From the NCBI RefSeq assembly GCF_900005615.1, contig NZ_LN832559.1, positions 1,518,837 through 1,582,836 of the forward strand: a stretch of 64,000 bases of DNA. The letters are read 5' to 3'. Position numbers and translations under genes: made by a program. This document shows, piece by piece, positions 18,612-26,044 of this stretch. Position 1 is the stretch's first letter. Every line of letters starts with the position of its first letter. The notes under the pieces were generated by a model that was not told the origin of the DNA, made no database searches, and saw nothing but the letters and a program-made list of their open reading frames with translations. Source of the DNA: Paracoccus aminovorans (lineage in GTDB: Bacteria; Pseudomonadota; Alphaproteobacteria; Rhodobacterales; Rhodobacteraceae).

Positions 18612-19544
18612 ATGAAAACGCTCGCTTACCTTGCCGGCGCCACCGCCCTGGCCGCCTCTTTCGCGGCCCCTGCCTTCGCGCAGTCGGAAACCTCGGCCGG
18701 CGCCAATGCCGTCGGCATCACCCAGGTCAACGAAGACATGCGCGACATCGAGCGCGACGTCCGCGACGATTTCGCCCGTTCGGAAGACGCCTATCGCTTC
18801 GGCAACCCCGACCAGCGTCAGGGCACCTTCGGCTCGGTCGCGCTGAGCTATACCGGCTCGACCGGCAACAGCGAAAACCAGGACTTCAACCTGTCGGGCC
18901 GCCTGTCGCACAACCAGGGCCAGTTCTCGCAGTCGGTCGGTATCCTGCTTGAATACGGCGACAACAACGCCGGCAACAAGGACACCGAGAAGACCTACGT
19001 GATCTACGAAGGGATGTATAACTTCAACGACAAGTTCTACGCCTTCGCCCTTGGCCGCTTGGCCACCGACGCGCTGGCCGGCGATCCGATCAGCCTGTCG
19101 AGCGGCGAGACCTTCAGCTCGCTGGACGGCCGCCTGAAGCGCGACGCTTACTTCGGCGTCGGCCCGGGCTACCGGATCATCAACAACGACACCACCGCAT
19201 GGCGCGTGCAGGCCGCCGTCGGCATCCGCTACACCAAGGCCGTGGTTGCGACCGAAGATCCGGTGGACCCGCTGACCGGCACCATCGACTACAATTCGGA
19301 CACCGATGTCGGCTACCTGCTGTCGTCGCGCTTCTACCACCGGATCAACGAGCAGTTCTTCGTCACCAACGACACGGACTACCTGACCTCGGACGCGAAC
19401 GACACGATCACCAACGAGCTGGGTCTGAACTTCAAGATGACCGAAGCCTTTGCAACCCGCGTGTCCTACAAGACCGAATACGTCTCGGACCGCAGCATCC
19501 GCACCGACAACACGCTGGGCGTGTCGCTGGTCTACGGCTTCTAA
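18612..19544 (+). CDS. DUF481 family outer-membrane beta-barrel protein
   Basis: This 310-residue protein has a cleavable signal peptide (MKTLAYLAGATALAASFAAPAFAQ) and a body rich in alternating polar/aromatic strands ending in VSLVYGF; the C-terminal Phe is typical of BAM-inserted outer-membrane proteins. The repeated strand pattern (ALSYTGSTGNSENQDFNLSGRL, YFGVGPGYRIINNDT, FKMTEAFATRVSYKTEY) fits the DUF481/YdiY family, whose role is unclear. A helical segment at about 35-60 precedes the barrel. Single gene, long leader upstream, strong terminator downstream; probably abundant. Confidence 0.82.
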   Translation: MKTLAYLAGATALAASFAAPAFAQSETSAGANAVGITQVNEDMRDIERDVRDDFARSEDAYRFGNPDQRQGTFGSVALSYTGSTGNSENQDFNLSGRLSHNQGQFSQSVGILLEYGDNNAGNKDTEKTYVIYEGMYNFNDKFYAFALGRLATDALAGDPISLSSGETFSSLDGRLKRDAYFGVGPGYRIINNDTTAWRVQAAVGIRYTKAVVATEDPVDPLTGTIDYNSDTDVGYLLSSRFYHRINEQFFVTNDTDYLTSDANDTITNELGLNFKMTEAFATRVSYKTEYVSDRSIRTDNTLGVSLVYGF

Positions 19545-19578
19545 GAAGCCGGTTCTCCTTCCTCTCTCTCGCAACAAC

Positions 19579-19609
19579 GGGGGCGGCCTTCGGGCCGTCC
19601 CTTTTCGTT
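19579..19609 (+). terminator. Rho-independent terminator of the DUF481 gene
   Basis: The hairpin GGGCGGCC-ttc-GGGCCGTCCC-like inverted repeat is followed by TTTTCGTTTT. It lies about 35 bases after the stop codon. Confidence 0.75.
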
Positions 19610-19880
19610 TTGGCGGGAAGAGTAGGGCGGCGGGAACCGCAGCAACCGTGGCAGCGCTAGTTTCCCCGAAAGCCTGGATGTCCAGGTGGGAGCCGGATAC
19701 CGGGACCAGGGCCCCGACAGAGCCAGCCCCCTCGGTGAAATTATAGGCCAGTGGAAAAAGAGGCCACACACGAGAAGAGCAGAAGCCCGCCAGTCACGCT
19801 AGATAGGTCACGCCTCGGCTTGCCGCAAGGGCCGCGCTGCCGGGCTTGCAAGATGTTTCCGCTTCGTTCATGTTTCGGAC

Positions 19881-20357
19881 ATGCAGCACACCGAACCTTT
19901 CCCCGACGAGGTCTTGCCTTCGAAGCCCGGCCAGCGGCTGCAACGCGGCGTGGCGCGGATGTTGAACGGGCTGGGCCATGCGGCGCTGGCCGAGTTCGTG
20001 CCGACGGGCGGGTTGCGGGTCGATGTGATCTCGATCTCGCCGAAGGGCGAGATCTGGGTGGTGGAATGCAAGAGCTGCCGGGCCGATTTCGTCGGCGACC
20101 GCAAATGGCAAGGCTACCTGGCGTTCTGCGACCGCTTCTTCTGGGCCGTGGACGCGGATTTTCCCGAGGAATTGCTGCCCGAAGGCTCGGGCCTGATCCG
20201 GGCCGACAGTTGGGGCGCGGAACTGGTGCGCATGGCGCCCGAATCGCGGCTGGCCGGAGCCCGGCGGTCGCGGCTATTGCGCGACATCGCGCGGGTCTCG
20301 GCCGGGCGGCTGCTGGCGCTGACCGATCCGATGGGGGTCAGCGACGCGGCTTTTTAG
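19881..20357 (+). CDS. mmcB: DNA repair putative endonuclease MmcB
   Basis: This 158-residue protein matches the MmcB family, first noted in Caulobacter as an SOS/DNA-damage gene linked to the ImuA-ImuB-DnaE2 mutagenesis system. It shows a PD-(D/E)xK-type nuclease core: Asp in LRVDVISIS, then VVECKSCRADF giving the ExK pair, then KWQGYLAFCDRFFWAV. The activity itself is a family prediction. ATG at 19881. The last 20 bases overlap the 3' end of the small acidic protein on the opposite strand. The 270 bases before it show no gene. Confidence 0.85.
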   Translation: MQHTEPFPDEVLPSKPGQRLQRGVARMLNGLGHAALAEFVPTGGLRVDVISISPKGEIWVVECKSCRADFVGDRKWQGYLAFCDRFFWAVDADFPEELLPEGSGLIRADSWGAELVRMAPESRLAGARRSRLLRDIARVSAGRLLALTDPMGVSDAAF

Positions 20358-20553
20358 GCTTGGCGGGCGCGCCCATGGCACGGGCGGCTTCGGCGGCCGC
20401 CAGCAGTTCCTCGGCGATTTCCTCGGCCTCGTCGGGATCGAAGTCCAGCGGCAGGTCCACGCCCTCGCCCTCGACATAGATTCGGACCATGCCGCGATCG
20501 GTGGGGCCGATCTGAAGGTTTGCCGCGATATCGCTTTCGCTGTTGATGCTCAT
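20338..20553 (-). CDS. small acidic conserved protein (DUF6324-like)
   Basis: 71 residues. The central part (VEGEGVDLPLDFDPDEAEEIAEELLAAAEAAR; read as two pieces, a beta-rich VRIYVEGEGVDLPLDF and an acidic helix) resembles a small Rhodobacteraceae family I recall as DUF6324; function unknown. The tail PAKPKKPRR is basic. The start ATG at 20553 has CAGGAGAGCAGC upstream, a good ribosome binding site. It is convergent with mmcB and overlaps its 3' end by 20 bases. Confidence 0.6.
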   Translation of the reverse strand: MSINSESDIAANLQIGPTDRGMVRIYVEGEGVDLPLDFDPDEAEEIAEELLAAAEAARAMGAPAKPKKPRR

Positions 20554-20666
20554 GCTGCTCTCCTGCCGGCTCGCGCTTGGGTGCTGAATTTTTCCTTAAC
20601 CCGCTTGTCAAAAACCGGCAAGTCGGGCTTGCGCAGGCGGGGCGCTGGCGATAGATACGCGCCTGT

Positions 20667-20743
20667 GCCGCCTTAGCTCAGCTGGTTAGAGCGCTAGATT
20701 GTGGATCTAGAGGTCCCCCGTTCGAGCCGGGGAGGCGGTACCA
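20667..20743 (+). tRNA. tRNA-His (anticodon GTG)
   Basis: A full cloverleaf can be folded: acceptor GCCGCCT/AGGCGGT, anticodon stem CTAGA/TCTAG with loop TTGTGGA (anticodon at 20701-20703), T arm CCCCG-TTCGAGC-CGGGG, and encoded CCA at 20741-20743. The base before the acceptor is T rather than G, and the discriminator is A73 rather than C, so the usual G-1:C73 identity pair is missing. Loss of this pair is known for several alphaproteobacterial orders, including Rhodobacterales. It is the left border of an accessory region. Confidence 0.95.
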
Positions 20744-21521
20744 TCAAAATCAAACACTTGGCAGAATACACACCCATCAGAATCGATGTGGGAGTTGTCT
20801 GGAGCCGGCAGGGCGGTACTCACTGCAGCGCGGCTGATTCATTCGTCGGGCAAGATAGCAGGGGTTCCGCCAAAGACCCGGGCGGAGTTCAAACCAATCA
20901 CCTGCCTTTACGCGACATAGGGCTCCGTCCGTCGTGACGGCTCGCTTGTATATCGCGACGAGCGCCGGCGCATCCTGCCTGCGAACGAGCCCCACATCGA
21001 GAAGCTTCCTGCGCCGGACGTGGGAAGCGCCCCGCCTGGCTCGCGCCTTTTCCGATCGCGCATACCGGCACCAGGATCGTCCGGGCCCGCGGTACACCGG
21101 AAAAGAGACCTGGGCGACCGCGGCGGCGGCAACCGTTCTCGGCAGCGGCAGGCCCACGATGCTGACTTGCCCGTGCAACTGTCCCTCTAAATCCGCGCCC
21201 ACCGATGCGGGATACAGGATTGGTAGGCCTGTTCGCACGGGCCTTCGATATCCATGCCTTGACCGAAAAGATGCTCTGGAGGCGGCTCCGTGCGGCCCGG
21301 TCTGCGATGCGGCAGCAGGACTTCCGTTGTCAGGCGGGGCGATAGAGGTACTTGCGGATCACCCCTACCCGGAGGCTTTTCCCGTTCGCTTCGGAGGCTG
21401 TGCCGGGTGGCCAAAACCCTTTTTGCAATCCTAAGAAAATCGCGCTGACCAGATGTGATGGCGGCATGCTTTATCCCCTTCGATCCCAGCATAGAAGATA
21501 ACCAAGGACTGCCAGAGGTAT
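20744..21521. other. 778-base accessory stretch without a recognisable gene
   Basis: Open frames exist on both strands (the longest, 153 codons on the minus strand, 20777-21238), but none has a recognisable domain, a good start site or a credible composition. A plus-strand frame near 21205 reads LVGLFARAFDIHALTEKMLWRRL and then stops; it may be the tail of a lost gene. The stretch lies between tRNA-His and the first IS fragment and is best regarded as decayed mobile DNA. Confidence 0.4.
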
Positions 21522-21860
21522 GTAAGCGGTGACTGGACCGCACCTTCCAGGCTTTGAGCTGATCGTCGCATTGGATGTTCGTGATGATCAGGAGGGAGTT
21601 TCTCCATGGAGACTGCATTGGAGGTTCTCCCGGTTGGCGGCCGAGGCCGTCGGAACCGGAAGTGGCCAGATGAGGTGAAGGCTCGGGTCGTGGCGGAGAC
21701 GCTGGAGCCTGGTGCAACGGTGAATGAGGTGGCGCGACGGCACGGCTTGCCTGCAAACCATGTATCATCGTTGCGAACGCTGGCGCGGAAGGGGCGGCTG
21801 GTTTTGCCCGCACCGGAAGACCCCGTAGAGTTCGCGACGTTGATGCTGGGCCCGGGCGAG
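21522..21860 (+). mobile_element. IS66-family fragment: left end plus the N-terminal part of TnpA
   Basis: The fragment starts with GTAAGCGGTGACTGG at 21522, the GTAAGCG terminus typical of IS66 elements. After a leader and GATCAGGAGGGAG, an ATG at 21606 opens an IS66 OrfA-like (TnpA) protein: EVLPVGGRGRRNRKWPDEVK, RVVAETLEPGATVNEVARRH, GLPANHVSSLRTLARKGRLV, LPAPEDPVEFATL. Similarity stops at about 21855, where minus-strand ISL3 sequence begins, so the rest of the element is missing. The open frame continues to 22124 only by chance. Confidence 0.72.
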
Positions 21861-22255
21861 GAGCCGCGTCGCATATGCGGTCGGATGACGCCGGGCGGGA
21901 ACCGTTCGGCGAAAATCCGGGCCGGACAGCCGGGCGCGCGGCAGCGAAAGCGACGAACCTGCAAGACGATTTCCACGGCTCGCCCATGCGCAGGAACATC
22001 GGCCGGGCGACGTCGATACCGACTGTGGACATGGTCCGAAATGCTCCCGCAGCGTGGACAGCCGGCCGCGGCCTCCGAAGAGCGGGCATGGATACGGATC
22101 GTATTGCCATCGAGCTCGACCTGATCGGCCGTAAGCCCTGCCGGCAGAAAATCTCGGCCTGAAAACCATGACGCCATCGGTAACCTCCCTGGAAGAAGGC
22201 CAAAATGTAGCGAGGCTGAAGCTCAACTGCACCAAATCTGCGTCAGACCCCTTAT
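21861..22255 (-). mobile_element. ISL3-family fragment: N-terminal part of the transposase
   Basis: From the ATG at 22177 the minus strand encodes an ISL3 transposase N-terminus with its zinc-finger region: QVELDGNTIRIHARSSE, GCPRCGSISDHVHSRYRRR, VEIVLQVRRFRCRAPGCPAR, FAERFPPGVIRPHMRR. The similarity ends near 21865 at the junction with the IS66 fragment; the catalytic domain is absent. The sequence at about 22230-22255 (CACCAAATCTGCGTCAGACC) probably belongs to the outer end of the element. Not functional. Confidence 0.68.
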
Positions 22256-22450
22256 TCCACGCCGGTCAACAGCCCGAAAGCCTGTGGGACCGCGATCCGG
22301 GCAGGTCGCGGGGGTCGGGGTCGATGCGGTGAATCTACTTTCTCATTCAGATGGGTGACTCTTCGGCCGAACGCAGGTGCGGCGCCGAACAGGGGCATAT
22401 CTGCGCGCTGATCCGAGGCGGTGCCGAAGCCTCCGGAACTCCGTTCGATG

Positions 22451-23293
22451 TCAGAACGGGCATACCTCCAGAAGCTGGCCTGCCATCGCCTTCAGATCGC
22501 GGCTTGGCGCACAAATCTCGAAGTCATAGCCATCCACTCTGAAGGGAAATTGCACCTTCTGCGCATCGGTCGACCGCGCCCTGGCGCCGATCGACATGAA
22601 ATAGTCGTCGAATTTCGCACCGTCCCCGCTCAGCGCGCTCGCGCAAGATTTCACCCAGGCGCATGGAATGCCATAGGCGTGAGAGACGATCACGCCATGG
22701 AGCGAGGAAGATATCGTGCACTCGCACGATGTGATTTCGTCGATGACGCTTTCGAAGCCCTTGTCGAGGTGGATGACTTTTACCCCCTCGGGAAGAAACT
22801 TCTCGACCGATCGCCAGAACAGTCCGTCGATCACATGGGCGATGACCCCCAGACGATGGGATTTTTCCGATGACCCTTCGTGGAAAAAGGGCAGGCACAG
22901 CCCGGGATCGCCGACGACCTCCGGGACGTCGTATCCGTGCCGTTTCAACCTGTCCTGCGTCACCGGTCCGCGAACGGCCAAGCTGCGCTTGGGCCGGGCG
23001 AAACGCTTGGTGGCGGTGATGACGCCGGAGCCCCAGACGACGGCCGCGTCCTTCCGCGTCAGCAGATGCAGGATGCTGCCGCATGTGTAGTAAACCGTAC
23101 GATCGCCGCCGGCCTGATGTGCATGGGCAAGCCGCGGCTTGATTCCGGTCCGCTTGAGATAGATGTACGGGCCGATCCAGTCGCCAAAATTCGTGCGGTG
23201 CCGTGGCCAGGCCCAGTACATGTTGTGATCGTCCAACTCTCCGTCGAGCAGGCGCTTCAGATCCTGGTCTGACGGTCTCTCGATTCCAAACAT
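22451..23293 (-). CDS. polysaccharide pyruvyl transferase family protein
   Basis: This 280-residue protein matches the polysaccharide pyruvyl transferase family (CsaB/WcaK-like), which adds ketal-linked pyruvate to exopolysaccharide or cell-wall sugars from phosphoenolpyruvate. Visible family marks are NFGDWIGPYIYLKRTG near 35, TCGSILHLL, VVWGSGVI, AVRGPVTQDRLKRHG, VVGDPGLCLPFF and SSLHGVIVSHAYGIPCAWV near 195. Length and order are normal. The ATG at 23293 is divergent from the glycosyltransferase at 23573. GC content is visibly lower than in the core genes, suggesting transfer. The two genes likely decorate the same surface polysaccharide. Confidence 0.85.
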   Translation of the reverse strand: MFGIERPSDQDLKRLLDGELDDHNMYWAWPRHRTNFGDWIGPYIYLKRTGIKPRLAHAHQAGGDRTVYYTCGSILHLLTRKDAAVVWGSGVITATKRFARPKRSLAVRGPVTQDRLKRHGYDVPEVVGDPGLCLPFFHEGSSEKSHRLGVIAHVIDGLFWRSVEKFLPEGVKVIHLDKGFESVIDEITSCECTISSSLHGVIVSHAYGIPCAWVKSCASALSGDGAKFDDYFMSIGARARSTDAQKVQFPFRVDGYDFEICAPSRDLKAMAGQLLEVCPF

Positions 23294-23572
23294 GCTTGTC
23301 CCAGCCTCTCCGACTGAACCCGTCAGTACAGTTCGCGGGTTGGACCTTCAACCCCAAGTGTAGGACCGCCGCGTGCCGCTGACGCCCGTCTTCCCTCGTT
23401 CGCGGCTCGCGAGAGCCCAGGTGGATGGCCCGTCCGCAGAAGGACCGGAACGATTGCATGAACTGAACTGTTCATTGCTCTCAGGAAGGATGGACGTTAA
23501 CACTTCGGGCGACTTGGACACCTCGCAGAGGCGGTCACGACATAGGTTCCTGACCCGCGAGACGGAGGCAAC
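23294..23572. promoter_or_regulatory. divergent promoter region between the two polysaccharide genes
   Basis: A 279-base spacer separates the two starts. TTCAACCCCAAGTGTAGGA and CATTGCTCTCAGGAAGGATG lie in it, but no clean promoter pair could be assigned. CGGAGGCAAC just before 23573 is the ribosome binding site of the glycosyltransferase gene. Confidence 0.35.
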
Positions 23573-24961
23573 ATGACCAAAATCATTAGTATTTTTGAGC
23601 GCTTAGGAATGGGTGGCGGCGGAAAGATCAGGGCGGTGCATCATCGTCTGAACGCCTTCTCGGAGATGCCGGATTTCCAGCCGATTCTTCTCAACCTCAG
23701 CCATGCACCGACACAGAAAGAGAATTTTCTGAAGCTCAAGGCGGACGGCGTCATTTTCCCGCAGGTCGAATACCTGTCCCTTCCGGAAGCCTGCGCCGCC
23801 ACCGATGCGGCGGCCGCACTGCCGCTTTTCGATCTTGCCGCGGAAATAGGAGAGGCCGAAGCCTCTGTGCGTATCAAAACCACCGAACTCGGACGTATCG
23901 CCAAATACAGGATACGGGAAAAAGACAGACGCCGCACCTATACGCTGGTCGATGACGAAATCTTCCAGCTGTCCGTCACGAAATCCGATGGAACCCGCGA
24001 AATCACGGATTATGCGCGAAATAGGGCAATCCGATGGACGCGGACCAAGGGCGACAAGTTTCTCCTGGGTCGAAACTTCATCGACGGCAAGACATACCGC
24101 ATGGACCGGGCCTTCGTGAGAAGCTTCTATGAGATGGTGCCCTGGGGGCCGGCGATAACGTTCTTTGACGGAATTACCTCCGCCTATCTTTCCGTGGCGA
24201 CGAAATCTCCGCGCGCCCTGTTTCTCCATGCCGATCACATGAATCCGGATGGAAAAATTCTTCACAGGGCGAAGCTACTCATCGAGGGCTTTGCTGGAGA
24301 GGCCATCATAACCGCCACCGATGCCCATAGGCAGCAGATAGCAAGCGACCTGAAGCCATCCGCCGAGGTTCACGTATTACCACATTTCTGCGAGATTGCT
24401 GCGAAAAAGGAAACCGCCCGCAAGGATCTTGTGACGATTTCCCGGCTCGATCTTGAAGGAAAGCCGATTCATGAATGCATTCAGGCCTTCAGCCGGATAA
24501 AGGATGAGTTTCCGGGCATAAACTATCTGATCTATGGCGAAGGTGCCGGGCGAGACCAGCTGGAGAACCAGATCAATGAGCTGGGTCTTGCGGATAGGGT
24601 CAGGCTGATGGGCTATACGACCACGCCGCTTGACGTTTTTCGCGGTGCCCTCGCTTCCATATATCCGACGATGACCGAAGGCTTCGGCCTATCCATTCTG
24701 GAGGCGCTTTCATGCGGATGCCCCGTCGTCTCGTATGACGTCAACTACGGCCCCCGGGAATTGATCAAGCCGGGCAAGAACGGCGACCTGGTTCCCCCCA
24801 GGGATATTGCGGCTATCGCGGGTGCGCTGCGGCGGGTGCTCAAGCAGCCGAAGAAGTTCCAGCGCAATACCAGTCATCTGCTGGACAGGTATACGAGAGA
24901 CGCTTACGTCAGGAATTACAGGGGTATCGCCGAAAAGCTGATGGCTATTCAGGCCTCATAG
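23573..24961 (+). CDS. glycosyltransferase, GT4 family (TagE-like)
   Basis: This 462-residue protein has a GT-B fold with a C-terminal GT4 domain: LVTISRLDLEGKPIHECI near 285, NYLIYGEGAGRDQLENQI, VRLMGYTTTPLDVF, and the EX7E-type nucleotide-sugar site EGFGLSILEALSCGCPVVSYD near 370. The N-terminal half carries an extra beta-rich insert (about 75-175), similar to poly(glycerol-phosphate) alpha-glucosyltransferases of the TagE type. Acceptor and sugar are not predictable. ATG at 23573 with CGGAGG upstream. Composition is lower in GC and uses AT-rich codons more than neighbours, consistent with horizontal gain together with the divergent pyruvyl transferase. Confidence 0.85.
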   Translation: MTKIISIFERLGMGGGGKIRAVHHRLNAFSEMPDFQPILLNLSHAPTQKENFLKLKADGVIFPQVEYLSLPEACAATDAAAALPLFDLAAEIGEAEASVRIKTTELGRIAKYRIREKDRRRTYTLVDDEIFQLSVTKSDGTREITDYARNRAIRWTRTKGDKFLLGRNFIDGKTYRMDRAFVRSFYEMVPWGPAITFFDGITSAYLSVATKSPRALFLHADHMNPDGKILHRAKLLIEGFAGEAIITATDAHRQQIASDLKPSAEVHVLPHFCEIAAKKETARKDLVTISRLDLEGKPIHECIQAFSRIKDEFPGINYLIYGEGAGRDQLENQINELGLADRVRLMGYTTTPLDVFRGALASIYPTMTEGFGLSILEALSCGCPVVSYDVNYGPRELIKPGKNGDLVPPRDIAAIAGALRRVLKQPKKFQRNTSHLLDRYTRDAYVRNYRGIAEKLMAIQAS

Positions 24962-25033
24962 CGCACTGCCATCCCCAGCACTGTCACCATTCTGTTCGCC
25001 AGCTGACGGAATTGACTTGTACTCGAATGGTTC

Positions 25034-25125
25034 ATGCCGCGACCTACGCGCCACCTGATATCCGACGATGAATGGGCCTTCTTCGAGGGCTTCATTCGTG
25101 TCGTCCGGCGCCCTTATGGCAACGA
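25034..25125 (+). mobile_element. short IS5-family transposase N-terminal fragment
   Basis: The ATG at 25034 opens MPRPTRHLISDDEWAFFEGF, the start of an IS5-type transposase common in alphaproteobacteria. After about 30 codons (VVRRPYGN) the similarity ends, and the sequence becomes the antisense of the neighbouring integrase. Only the first ~90 bases remain. Confidence 0.62.
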
Positions 25126-25607
25126 CACACAGCGACGATTTCAAACGAGATGCGATTCGCAGACAGTCGAGGATCTGCCTCGCCCTGATGTCGCCGATCT
25201 GCTTATCCCCCAGTGCGCGGCGTAGCGGCTCGAGCTGGTAGGTTCGTGCTTCGATGGTGGCGTCCGTCAGGCCGTCCTGCCGGATCTTCTCCAGCCAGAC
25301 CGTAGCCGCCGCGTCGAAGGTGCCTGTGGGATCGCCACCTTCTGCCTCGAAGGACGCCGAAGGGTCAGCGCCGCCACACAGGGCCGCCTTGGCCTGTTCC
25401 CTCGCCAGACGTGCGTCCGAGAGCGAGATCGCTGGGTATGGCCCGATGGTCAGCGTCTTCTGCCGCCTCTCGAACCGGTAAACCAGGCGCCAGATCCTTC
25501 GAGCCGGTCGGGAGAAACGTGAAGCTGAAGCCCTCCTGAATCCGAAAGCTTCAGAACCTTGTGGTCTTGGCGGGCTTGGCCGCTTTGACCTCCTGAGCCG
25601 TCAACAT
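25126..25607 (-). pseudogene. truncated, frameshifted DUF4102-type tyrosine integrase
   Basis: From an ATG at 25607 the minus strand reads MLTAQEVKAAKPAKTTRF and then meets a stop. The following sequence in other frames gives KLSDSGGLQLHVSPTG-like and VYRFERRQKTLTIGPYPAIS, SLSDARLAREQAKAALCGGA, TVWLEKIRQDGLTDATIEAR and LEPLRRALGDKQIGDIRARQ. Together these form the N-terminal arm-binding DUF4102 domain and SAM-like domain of a P4-type integrase. At least one frameshift is needed, and the catalytic domain is missing, cut off by the IS5 fragment near 25125. It sits about 140 bases from the 3' end of tRNA-Phe, the usual place for an integrase that uses that tRNA as attachment site. Confidence 0.75.
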
Positions 25608-25743
25608 ACGACACCTCGAAATCTTACCAACAAATCGTTGGTATGTGTTGGATATGGATGAAGCGATATGAAGAACCGGGAGACATAGAAGTCCCGAAAT
25701 TTCAGTCGCTTGATACGATTTGGTGCTGGATGGAAAGGGGAAA

Positions 25744-25819
25744 TGGTGCCCGGAGACGGATTTGAACCGCCGACACGCGGATTTTCAATCCGCTGCTCTA
25801 CCAACTGAGCTATCCGGGC
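25744..25819 (-). tRNA. tRNA-Phe (anticodon GAA)
   Basis: On the minus strand the gene starts GCCCGGATAGCTCAGTTGG, has anticodon loop TTGAAAA (anticodon complement TTC at 25784-25786), T arm with GTTCAAATC, and ends CCGGGCACCA with encoded CCA. Acceptor pairing GCCCGGA/TCCGGGC is perfect. It marks the right border of the accessory region, with a decayed integrase just downstream of its 3' end. Confidence 0.96.
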
Positions 25820-25894
25820 GCCGGAGCGTCTGCTGCGGGTAGGCGCGTTGTTATGGCAGCCGTGCCCTGCTGTCCAGAGCCAAAAGTGAAGTTT

Positions 25895-26044
25895 TTACTC
25901 TTTGTCGTCGCTGTCCGGCACCGGTTCGGCGGGGATGCGGTAATCGCCCCGGAACCAGCGTGCCAAGTCCACATCCGCGCAGCGGCGCGAACAGAACGGC
26001 CGATAGCGTTCGGCCGCGGGTTTGCCGCAGATCGGGCATTTCAT
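25895..26044 (-). CDS. yacG: DNA gyrase inhibitor / zinc-binding protein YacG
   Basis: 49 residues, the usual size for YacG, a small zinc protein that binds GyrB in E. coli. The zinc ligands are Cys3 and Cys6 (MKCPICGKP) and Cys18 and Cys22 (RPFCSRRCADVDLARW). The LARWFRGDYRIP segment is characteristic, and the tail is acidic. The ATG at 26044 overlaps the stop of the upstream RNase E/G-like gene (ATGA), so it is translationally coupled to it. Confidence 0.92.
   Translation of the reverse strand: MKCPICGKPAAERYRPFCSRRCADVDLARWFRGDYRIPAEPVPDSDDKE

Noticed and set aside
19611..19880. Minus-strand frame of about 100 codons (GALVPVSGSHLDIQAFGETS region)
   Set aside because: It runs through the terminator of the DUF481 gene and has no good start or known relatives. 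I treat the stretch as non-coding.
20744..25743. A second attachment site (duplicate of the tRNA-Phe 3' end) for the island
   Set aside because: I looked for a repeat of the GGATTTGAACC/GTTCAAATCC region and found none, so the left boundary cannot be fixed this way.
25601..25804. 67-codon frame containing NPRVGGSNPSPG
   Set aside because: This is the well-known translation artefact of a tRNA gene; it covers tRNA-Phe.
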